Shown: piece by piece, positions 10,101 through 17,461 of the stretch
Position numbering within the stretch: the first letter of the stretch is position 1
Layout: the number at the start of each line of letters is the position of its first letter
Source of the DNA: Gonium pectorale
Taxonomy: Eukaryota; Chlorophyta; Chlorophyceae; Chlamydomonadales; Volvocaceae
Assembly (NCBI GenBank): GCA_001584585.1
Contig: LSYV01000004.1
Location: 2,692,465 to 2,713,439 of the forward strand
Length of the DNA: 20,975 bases
Reading direction: 5' to 3'
Position numbers and translations under genes: made by a program
The notes under the pieces: generated by a model
What the model saw: the letters and a program-made list of their open reading frames with translations, nothing else
The model's database searches: none
Told to the model about the DNA's origin: nothing

Positions 10101-12856
10101 GCTGTCACCAATAGGGACGTCGGTAAGGACCTGCACCACGGGCCCCTCGAGTGTGCCGAACAGTCCCCACTCATGCGGCATGCCATGACCTACTGCGTAA
10201 CAAGTTTCGGACGTGCCCACGCGCCCCCCCCCGATCCCGATCAGGCACAGCGCACGGCAACACCCAGGCCACCTGCAGGAGCTCCATCACGCTCGCCTGG
10301 GCCTGCTGCAGCAGGGGCCGCGGCAGCTGGTGGGGAAACGTGACGTACAGGCACAGCGCGCCGCGGCGGCAGCCGGTGGGTAGCGCCAGAAGTAGCAGCG
10401 AACCCACACCGCGGTGCCCACGGGCCGATGACCCACCACCGCCGGTGGCAGGTGCGCCACTGCCGCCATCGTTGCGGGCCTTCATGCCGTTGGCACGCAG
10501 CAGCAGGATGTCGCGCGCGGGCTTCGCCGGGTCTTGCAGGCGCGCCGCGCAGTCCTCGACCACCTCGGCGGCGACCGGATGCTGTAGCTCCGAAGCGGGC
10601 TGTGGACCGCCTCCCGAACTGGACTTGCCACCAACGGCAACTGCCACCCCCTCCGGCTGCACGGGCAACCGCGTGCTTCCAACCTGAGGGGCGCCTTGCA
10701 CAAGCTCCCGCAGCATGGTCTGCTGCAGCGTGAAGGGCTCGGCCCGTAGAGCCACGGTAGCGCCATCCTCCACAAGGGCTCCGTCGCATAAAGTGGGGAA
10801 AGACATTGGCCCATCTCCCGTGTCAAGGAGGCCGTAATAAGAGGAACCCGTGTCGTATAGGTCGGCCTTCCACCGCATGTGGTCTGTGACCGGGACCGTC
10901 GGCTTTGCCACGCGCCCAGCCGGCGCGAAAGGCGCTGAGCCGTTGGCCATGGCCGCTTCAGGGTCAGTCCTCAGCAGGACAACATCATCCGTCGCCGTTA
11001 TGCCCGGGCCCGTTGACCTGCCAGTCCTCTCCTCGCCCTGCAGGCCGTCGCGGCCTGCTGGCGCGTCCTTGCCGGCTGTGGGTCCCTGCCTGCCTGCCAA
11101 GGGATTTGACGCCAGCAACGGCGGCGGGGGCAGCGCTGACTCGGCCGACTTACGGTTAGCCGGTGAGAGCGGTGGCTGTAGGGTTCGGGAGCTTTGCTTG
11201 GGCGTCGACTGGGGGAAGCCAACTGCAGCTCCCTCCCAGCTGAACATGAGGGCCACGGAGGCGGAGTGCTCCGGAACCAGCGCCGGAACGACCCACGGGT
11301 CGAGCAGGAAAATGCGGCGCACGTGCTGCGTCACGCCGTCGCACACGCCCTCCAGCAGCTGCTGCATGCTCTCCGCCTCCTCCAGGGCGCGCACGCACTC
11401 CCGCAGGCCCGCAAGGTGCTCCTCGCCGCCGCCGCCGAGCAGGGCCAGCGACAGGTACAGGGCGAGGCGGCTGAGCGCCGAGGGGCTGGAGAACAGCGAC
11501 GGGCAGCCCTCTGGACTGAAGGACTCCTGCGCACCTCCAGGATGGGAGCGGACCACGCACACTGCCCCCACCAGGCGCCCACCAGCCGTCAGAGGCAGGA
11601 GCGCCGCCAAGCCGCCGGCCTCATCCGTAACGCGCTCGCCCGCTGTGCACCCGCTGTCGTCCGCGGTGAGGGCCAGGGGTGCATCCTGACGCGCGCTCAT
11701 GGACGCGGCGCCGTTGGTCAGGGTGATAGCCGAGGCGTCGCATTCGGCGAGTGGGTCATCACCGCGCGGCCCCGCAGCGACAGCCACCTGGCGCGACGGT
11801 ACCGCCTGTCGTGGTGCGACCTTGCCCGTACGCGCCCTGCGCCCACAGCTCCCGCCGGTCCCAGCGCCGACCGCCGGCAGTGGGACAACCACAGCGACCT
11901 ACGGGAGCGTGGGAGAAGGGGGTAACTGCGTGAGCGGCAAAAAAGGAAACTGAAACAGGGCACAAGCACAGAAATGGCGTGCGCAGTCGTTCCCCCGAGG
12001 GCAAACACACATGCTGCCATCGGAGAATCACTCCACATTACTGCCGGTTCCGACCGGCGTGTGGCGCCGAGCAAACTGACAGAGGGGAAAACAGCACAAG
12101 GCATCGGTATCCCTCAAGTGCGCCGATCTCACCTGCTCCTTAACCATGCGGCTGAGCGCCTTGGCCTCTATCGCCGCTGCGGCCTGAAGCTCCCATCCCC
12201 CATCAAGGGACGACGCCGTGCTTCCCATGAGGCAACAATCAGGGGCGGGGCCTGCCGCCGGAGTCCCCCCACTGCGTGAGCTGACCAACAGGGCCAGGCC
12301 GTGCGTGCAGTCCTTACTTACGCCGCACAGACTGCGGGAGGCGCGTGACGGCATATGGTTCCGGGACACATGGAGTAAGCTTGCGGACAACATTGTGTAC
12401 GAAATGTTGTCAGGATAGGCAACGCTAGTGGGGAGGGCGGCATAAGGGTGCAAGCGCGTGGATCCGCGAGGAGCGCGTGGCATAAATACTTATAATAGTA
12501 TGCGGTTACACTAACCTCGCTGCCGACGCGCCCATGGCATGCGCCACAAGCCCGAGGACAGACCGTGTGCGTGCCAGCCAGCTGTCGCCCTGCGGTGCCC
12601 CAAGCTCTCGCAAAAGCTGCAGAAGCGCCTCGGGTTCAACCTCCTACAATGAGCGACGTTTTCTTGTTTGGCCGGTTTCGCGCAAGATGAAGGTGCTGGA
12701 GAAAAGTCGCACCTCCAGGCTCCGGCCGTGGCTCGCTGATGCCGCATGTGTTTCGTCTGAAGCTGCGGACTTCGGGGGGCAGCGCTCTCTGACGCCGTCG
12801 TCGGTGGGCTCGGCAGAACAAAAGCAAAGTTGAATGGAGTTCAGCCAAAGCCGCAT
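3332..12856 (-). CDS. GAF-like sensor and TKL-type serine/threonine protein kinase, 20 exons, 1368 aa
   Basis: Predicted ATP-dependent protein kinase with a large N-terminal sensory region. Exons (high to low): 12713-12856, 12516-12643, 12133-12331, 10273-11898, 9495-10007, 9110-9324, 8551-8845, 7780-7941, 7298-7406, 7028-7191, 6681-6753, 6430-6501, 6192-6220, 5896-5954, 5587-5621, 5148-5181, 4789-4806, 4238-4274, 3738-3817, 3332-3446. They total 4107 nt with no internal stop, and every junction is GT-AG and phase-consistent. The start is the first ATG after an in-frame TAA at 12935-12937; more 5' exons remain possible. The kinase domain (about residues 1013-1355) has all main catalytic residues. 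The layout resembles the GAF plus TKL-like kinase family expanded in Chlamydomonas. No substrate can be named, and no signal peptide or transmembrane segment is evident, so an intracellular location is inferred. The exon model is very likely right for the kinase half and less certain for the first exons. Confidence 0.85.
3489..3520. repeat. TTCG-type simple repeat in the last kinase intron
   Basis: The plus strand reads about five TTCG units interrupted by one GATCG (core 3498-3520) inside the intron between kinase exons 20 and 19. It is a short microsatellite with no evident function. Confidence 0.6.
3867..3902. repeat. Short tandem repeat ATCATGGGCACGA in a kinase intron
   Basis: A 13-nt unit ATCATGGGCACGA occurs twice plus a partial third copy (ATCATGG), with a small ATC insertion between the first two copies. 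It sits in the intron between exons 19 and 18. On the minus strand it lies in an open frame that reads into a GRPPF-like sequence, which could mislead exon prediction. Confidence 0.7.
4207..4238. repeat. CCA/CCCA microsatellite abutting the exon 18 donor
   Basis: The plus strand has five CCA units followed by five CCCA units. On the transcribed minus strand this is a GTGGGTGGG run beginning at the very donor site of exon 18, so the 5' splice site of this intron is itself part of the simple repeat. Slippage could alter the donor context. Confidence 0.75.
4513..4590. repeat. Dispersed repeat, copy 1 (in kinase intron 17)
   Basis: The segment starts CCTAGCCGGCAG, contains CTTAACGCTGGA and ends GCTGGGCTGGGCTGG. 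The same blocks in the same order and spacing occur at 13790-13875. The kinase pseudocopy at 1223-2018 is about 120-140 nt shorter across the corresponding intron, so this piece may have been inserted after the duplication. It could be a remnant of a short non-autonomous mobile element; no terminal repeats or coding capacity are visible. Confidence 0.6.
6395..6429. repeat. CGACCGCC-rich tandem repeat at a kinase intron donor
   Basis: CGACCGCC-type units are repeated about four times immediately downstream (on the minus strand) of the exon 12 donor. It is a short GC-rich microsatellite inside the intron. Confidence 0.6.
7298..8845 (-). CDS. Kinase gene exons 7-9: kinase N-lobe (about residues 943-1130)
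   Basis: Exon 7 (8551-8845) carries a Gly/Ser-rich linker, then the glycine loop LGRRLGHGGCAVVFKA (Gly1020, Gly1022-Gly1023) and the ATP-anchoring lysine of CAVK at 1040, the last codon before the GTGAGC donor. Exon 8 (7780-7941) carries the C-helix with Glu1080, exactly nine residues before His1089 of HPNIMQ, the normal spacing in protein kinases. Exon 9 (7298-7406) gives VYTTFSPVALG followed by a polar insert before the hinge. The loop GHGG lacks the third canonical glycine position but is typical enough for this kinase type. These exons are separated by the longest intron of the gene (609 nt, 7942-8550), in which I see no further exon. Confidence 0.85.
9110..11898 (-). CDS. Kinase gene exons 4-6: GAF-like sensory region (residues 158-942)
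   Basis: Exon 4 (10273-11898) encodes 542 residues. Around residues 254-273 the pattern GGLAALLPLTAGGRLVGAVCVV matches the central strands of a GAF fold. A second module runs from about residue 320 (ALEEAESMQQLLEGVCDGV, then VRRIFLLDPWVV) to about 699. It contains GSLLLLALP and GALCLYV and ends in a helix VMELLQ, as GAF modules typically do. The long Pro/Ser/Gly-rich insert between these parts is probably disordered. Exon 5 (9495-10007) and exon 6 (9110-9324) give an Ala/Ser-rich linker with another helical stretch (GGELSLELETLA) and the pattern LPLLVASLQDSISGARLR before the kinase domain. GAF assignment rests on hydrophobic pattern and family layout only; no cyclic-nucleotide or haem-binding signature is visible. 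Confidence 0.7.
12133..12856 (-). CDS. Kinase gene exons 1-3: N-terminal region (residues 1-157)
   Basis: Exon 1 (12713-12856) encodes 48 residues starting MRLWLNSIQL and ends Ser-Leu-Glu before a GTGCGA donor. Exon 2 (12516-12643) follows a 69-nt intron ending TTGTAG and encodes a helical-looking stretch EPEALLQLLRELGAP...LVAHAMG. Its donor is GTTAGT, and the split Ser codon is completed by exon 3 (12133-12331), which ends ALSRMVKEQ before GTGAGA. Without removal of intron 1 an in-frame TAG would interrupt the protein, which supports the splice. The region resembles the start of a GAF sensor module (helix followed by a variable loop), but no ligand can be proposed. Exon 1 is the least certain of the three. 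Confidence 0.65.
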
Positions 12857-12900
12857 TACGTCACGTTTGCAGCCTAGGCTACCGGTGGCGCTGGCTTGCG

Positions 12901-12910
12901 GTTGTATAGC
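12901..12910 (-). promoter_or_regulatory. Possible TATA-like element for the kinase gene
   Basis: The minus strand reads GCTATACAAC about 45 nt before the proposed start codon. The stretch just before the ATG reads CGTGACGTA, which resembles a bZIP/CRE-type core. If this is the real core promoter, the 5' untranslated region would be very short, which argues for caution: either the promoter lies further upstream or the first exon is mis-assigned. Confidence 0.2.
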
Positions 12911-13789
12911 CCCGCCGCCCCAGATTTGGCTGACTTACCCCATCCGGTTGGACGGACTGGGGGAGCGGCCTTCCGTCGGTCTTCGCACAGCAGTGTATTT
13001 GACTAAGCTGTAGCGGTGAAATGTTGCCCTTGCAGATAACTACGTACGTACGACAGCTAGAACTTCATGCTGGCTTTATGTGCATCACATGAACATGGGA
13101 GGCATGTTTGTGTTGGAGAACGAAACGAGGGCAGAGGCTTAATGTGAGTCAGCGTCTCTGCAAATGGGAATGCAGATGGGAATGGGATGGGAAGGAATAT
13201 TCAGGTAACACAAGTTGGTATGTAGTGTGGTACGCGTCCTTGGCAGATAAGAAAATTACACTTGTTTCCTGGCCGCTTCGACTTGTATCCTGACAACAAG
13301 CAGTGCGATTCCTGTGTGTGCACAGCTAGTCACAGCAAAAAGCCTTAAGAAAACGGTCCAGAACGATGACCCCTACTTGGCCAACAATCGCCATCGCAGC
13401 TACCCCTACCTACGAGCTTATCCTACGTTTAAATGTGCGGTCAAATTTTTGTTACGGTCTTCCAGTCGATCATTAATGATCAGTATGATGCGCGCAGCAC
13501 GGGGGAAGCCCAACAGTACTAGCAGAGACAAACGGTTCAACATCTGCGCAGGTACGTGCGATCGAGGGGTTATAGGCCCTACCCGACCGATGACTAGGCT
13601 GTCCCGGCACAACCGGGATAAACGTATAATCAAGTTGCGAGCTGCGGGGCAGGCAGGGTGCTTGCAATACCCTGCCATCCTTCGTCATCCTTGCACAGCA
13701 CCTCGGCGGCTCCAGGCTGGCTGTGTGTTCTGTATAACCTGGAAGATCTATGCGTGACAGTGTGAGACAGGCAGGTATGCAGAAAACAT

Positions 13790-13875
13790 CCTAGCCGGCA
13801 GCCGTCGGCGGCCCATGTACCCCACAAAGTAACTCCCGCGCTATGAACTTAACGCTGGAAGCTGGGCTGGGCTGG
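13790..13875. repeat. Dispersed repeat, copy 2
   Basis: This is the second copy of the repeat at 4513-4590, in the same orientation. Identical blocks are CCTAGCCGGCAG, CTTAACGCTGGA and GCTGGGCTGGGCTGG; the segment between the first two blocks has diverged. Two copies nine kilobases apart suggest a family repeated elsewhere in the genome. Confidence 0.6.
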
Positions 13876-14609
13876 CTGTGTGTGCATGCTGGGCTTGCGG
13901 GGGGGGGCAGGCGATAACCAAATAGCAGTACGCGGCATGGTACCCCCTCCTCGGCGCACACGCCTAGCTCTGGGCGTCTGGGGGCTGCGCTGGCATCTTA
14001 CTGCTGAACGGTTGGCCGTCCGCCCAGCCCTGTGACCCCAGCCCGGCGATTCAATCGGCCTAAGGCAGGGCAGCGGGCTGCTGGGAAGAAGCTGCGCCTG
14101 GTGATAGCGCCAAGCTGCCAGGCCAGATGGGATGCGGCAATGTCGGTAGCAAACCGTAAAACGAGTATTCTGATGCTTGCGCTGTGAGCATGACTGCGCG
14201 CAGTATCACTGCGTGCGCGGAGTCCGTCTCTTGCTCTGTACCCGCCCGCCCTATTAGAAACGTCGCGCCTTCAGGCGTGTATGACCGTAGAGGCGGGCTC
14301 CCTCTTTCTGTGCAGGTTTCTCTTTTCTTTGCAACATTACGCACCCTTGTCAATTCCTGGGGCCATCCGCGTACACATCACGCGGTTTCGTCACACTTCC
14401 GACATACCAGAACGAACCAGCACTACTGTTCAGCCTTTAATGGCTGTACACCACCCGAACCAACCAACAACAAGGACCGAGGCGTCGTTGCGTTCTGATA
14501 CACACCTGAGACGCGTAACTCCCATGAATGCGACACGCACTTCAACACAACAAACCGCCACGACTGCCGGATCAGCGCCCGCGCTGTCGCGTTGATACAC
14601 CACCCTCGT

Positions 14610-15047
14610 TTGCAGTGGGCATAATCATGGCTCCCACAACATGCGCAAACGCATAGCAAGTTCTCTCCCCCGCATACAAGGGCGGCCACCTCGAGTACGT
14701 CGTACGTCAGCGAGCAGCCGGCGGCCTCGAGCATGGTCTCCAGGTTTCACGTCACGCCGGCCGCAGCCGTGAGCGAGGCACAGCAGTTGGGGGCGCTGCT
14801 TCAGAGTCAGAGCGCGGGGGGCGCCGCGGGTGCGGAGCCAGCGCGCGGCGAAGGCGTGGAGCGGCGCGGGCTGGGGGAGGCGGATGGTGGTGTGCTGGGG
14901 GCCGCAGAACTGCGCCGCCGCGGCGGCGTTGAGCAGCCGGAAGGCGGCCGCCAGCTCGTTGCGGTCCAGGCGGCTCGCGATGCGCTCCGTCAGCTCGGGC
15001 GGGAGCTGCGGGAACACGCGCGAGTTGGATGCCCCGTGTATCACCAT
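14610..15047 (-). pseudogene. F-box-like/ankyrin repeat family gene fragment with frameshift and stop
   Basis: From the ATG at 15045-15047 the first 100 or so codons read FPQLPPELTERIASRLDRN and then continue as a helical adaptor-like segment AAAFRLLN, then FAARWLRTRG and LTLKQRPQLLCL. This is the layout of the N-terminus of a large algal family in which an F-box-like start precedes ankyrin repeats. At about 14769-14778 the frame changes: the following family-like sequence (NLETMLEAAGCSLTYDVLEVAAL) continues in another frame, and a TGA at 14747-14749 lies just before it. Similarity then fades and no ankyrin repeats follow. An extra 1 or 4 bases in the CTCGCTCACG stretch would explain the shift. 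An intron seems unlikely because no suitable splice pair is present. The family assignment is by recall of its sequence pattern, so it is moderately sure; the break is seen directly. Confidence 0.6.
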
Positions 15048-15085
15048 GGTATGTGCCCGCCCCGGACGCTAGGCTAGACAAAGCA

Positions 15086-15135
15086 GACCAGATCAGATCA
15101 GATCAGATCAGATCAGATCAGATCAGACCAGACCA
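15086..15135. repeat. GATCA pentanucleotide microsatellite
   Basis: One GACCA unit, seven perfect GATCA units and two GACCA units lie in tandem about 40 nt upstream of the ATG of the ankyrin-type pseudogene. The variant units sit at both edges, as expected for a repeat that expanded from the centre. Confidence 0.95.
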
Positions 15136-15138
15136 GAC

Positions 15139-16372
15139 CTGTCGTGCCGATCGGGAGCCGTCCGATTGACCCACGGGTCGGCAGTGCATATGCGTGGGCT
15201 GGTGTCTTGGGTGACCCCGGAGGGGCCCGTCTGCTCGTCTCCTTTGCCCGCCGTACATTGTACCCAGGGACGCCTAACTGAAGACGTATTGCTTTTGGGT
15301 GTGTACGATCTTAGAGGTAGCCTCCCTGCCTGTTTTCCTTTTCACTTTATTTACCGCGACTAGGTTTGCACGCCGTTGACCGGTGGCGGGTGCTCGGCGG
15401 GCCTTGGATGTGCTCTTCGGTGTACCTGGGTCGGTCCGCGCCCAGCCGCCAGGCGGCACCAGTAGAGTGTGCGGTCGTTGGCGCAACGGTCAACAACGGT
15501 CAACCGCCCCCCGGGTTGCATACTTGCATTCCCCTTTGCCTTGGGCGGCCTCTCCGCCTAAAACCTGTCCACAGAAAAAATGGTTCTGCCCAGGGCAAGG
15601 CCCTACGGGTTCCCCAAAGGGCATTCTCGGCCCCAGGAGAGATGCCAGATGCGTTCCTCACCTTTCGGCCACAGGTATGCCTAATTGAGGAGCTCCGGAG
15701 GGCGGGCGTCGGCTTGGCAGCTGGGGCACCGGGAGGCTGGGGGCGACACGGACGGCTTACGGACGGTTTGTGGGCGCGCCGAAGAGTCCCTGCCGCCAGG
15801 CGGCCCTAGTCCGGGGTAACGTCTAAATTATGCCACAGGCACGTGCCTCAGGCCTGGGTGTGTTTGATATGACCTAGAAAATCTATCACATGCCTGGGTG
15901 TGCGCCTGGTGTGCAAAGAGGCGGCTGAGGCGGTCGAAGCCCGCTGTGTGTGTCTGACGAAGCGAAGCGGGTGCTCACACGGCCCCGTCTGGGACACGAG
16001 GGTTATTGCTTATCTTCTCTTGGGCACCTCCGGGGCCGGGGCTCCGGGGCCTCTCAGGGCCAGCCCCTCCGGGCCGCCGTGTATCGACAGTGCGACTCGA
16101 CTCGACATGACCACAGCCAGCGTGTACCGTCGTGCCGTTGCCATGCAGCGTGAACGGAACGTGGGTGGCCAGTCACCAGCACTTGCGACAGCAACGCTGC
16201 CGCCAGCCGCATCTCCGACCCCGCCTCCACCACCGCTGATGGTCTCAGCTGGCGTCTTATTGCTGCGTCCCGTGCATCAAACGTAGGGGGCCCCCCGTCG
16301 CGCCCCGGGCCCCCCGTCAGTGGGGGCACTGTGCGCGGGGTGGGCCCTGCGCCCCCCCTCCTTCCCGCGCCC
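15139..16372. other. Region without a confident gene
   Basis: Open frames on the plus strand (15366-15809 and 15900-16286) have no recognisable domain. At about 15900-15960 the plus strand reads RLVCKEAAEAVEA, which resembles the start of F-box/LRR-type proteins, but no upstream exon or start supports it. The phrase GCCTGGGTGTG occurs at about 15852 and again at about 15892. Nothing else stands out. Confidence 0.4.
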
Positions 16373-16436
16373 GTGACGACCACGCCCCGTGACGACCACG
16401 CCCCGTGACGACCACGCCCCGTGACGACCACGCCGA
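16373..16436. repeat. Tandem repeat of 16 bp, four copies
   Basis: The unit GTGACGACCACGCCCC is repeated at 16373, 16389, 16405 and 16421; the first three copies are identical and the last differs in its final two bases. Each unit contains a GTGACGACCACG core. It is a minisatellite in a non-coding region; the identity of the units suggests recent amplification. Confidence 0.95.
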
Positions 16437-17461
16437 CAAACGACCGCCCATGAAGACGTCGTGGTGGCGCCCCACAAAGCAACACACGTTCATAGCCGGC
16501 CTCCACGATGTACAATTTGACGCCGTCCGTGCGCACCCGTACGGCACTCTTGCGGGCGCCGGCAGATACACACCCGCACGCACAGCCACGCACAGCCAGC
16601 GCCGGGACCGGCCCGAGCCGCCGGGACCGGCCCGAGCCGCCCGCACGTACGTACGCCGGGCCATCCCCACCTCCTCCTCGCTCTCACCCATCGGTCCCAC
16701 ATCGCGGCAGATAGACCCCGGCAGCAGGACCCCTCCCTCTCCCAAAGAGAGGGAAGAAAAGCACCGGACTCTGCGCTCGCCGTCTGTCGCCAACACGCGG
16801 CCTGCCCCACGTGTCATTGCTTGCGCCCAATCGTACGGGCCCCAGGGTCCAGCAGTAGGGACCAGCAGAGGTGCCGCCCGTACCGTACGGCCCTACGGTA
16901 GGGTCACCCGCACAGGTGGCGACCGCCGAGCGTGTCGTCTCGTACCCCGCGTGTGCCCCCCCCCCCCGTGCGCAACGCGATGTTGTTATAACCATTCTTA
17001 TGACTGTCTCATTCTCACGAGCGAACAATCCACACCCCGTCCAACCTCTCATGCGCCTCGTGCGTTCCCCCCCAACACAGGTCCTCCCCAACGCACCTCG
17101 CCCTCGGGTTGGGGCAAGGTCGGACTGCGCCCCGCTCAGGCCGTCGCCGCTTGTGTCGTCCCCCCCCCCCATCCTGGCCGCTCCTGGGATCCGCGCAATC
17201 GCTGCCGCCCTCGTGCTCTGCCCGGCCGTCTGGGGCCCCGCGGGGTCAACGACGCGCAGCCCCCCCTCCCCGCGGCCCCCCCCTCTCCTCCACCATTACC
17301 GACCAAGATAGCGAATACAAGTAACAAGATGTACAGTGTAGATAGCATTATGCTGAATGTGTTCGCGCTGCTGCTCTGCCCCCGTCATCCATCACCCTCT
17401 TTATTAACCCCATGGATCCCCTTTTCCCACCCATCCGCCCCCCGTGGGCCCCCTCCTCCCG
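16437..17461. other. Region 3' of the small ciliary-like gene; no confident gene
   Basis: This stretch lies downstream of the stop of the minus-strand gene ending at 17462 and may include its 3' untranslated region. A long open frame on the plus strand (16405-17517) begins inside the 16-bp minisatellite and is Pro/Arg/Ser-rich without a domain. The minus strand over about 16440-16560 reads VKLYIVEAGYERVLLCGAPP, which looks somewhat protein-like. Neither has a convincing start or splice sites. A 19-bp unit is perfectly duplicated at 16601-16638. Confidence 0.4.
16601..16638. repeat. Perfect 19-bp tandem duplication
   Basis: The unit GCCGGGACCGGCCCGAGCC occurs twice head to tail. Each unit has a self-complementary core (CCGG...CCGG), so the single strand could fold. 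Confidence 0.85.

Larger units (their letters stand above)
12857..14609. other. Upstream region without a recognisable gene
   Basis: This is the region between the kinase start and the ankyrin-type pseudogene. No open frame has protein-like features. It contains a perfect 14-bp palindrome GATCATTAATGATC at 13468-13481, a TACGTACGTACG run near 13042-13053, a small hairpin TCCCGG/CCGGGA near 13602-13618, and the second copy of a dispersed repeat at 13790-13875. Kinase promoter elements are expected in the first few hundred bases, but none stands out. Confidence 0.5.

Noticed and set aside
15086..15135. GATCA repeats as a CRISPR-like or regulatory array
   Set aside because: The units are directly adjacent with no spacers; it is a simple microsatellite.
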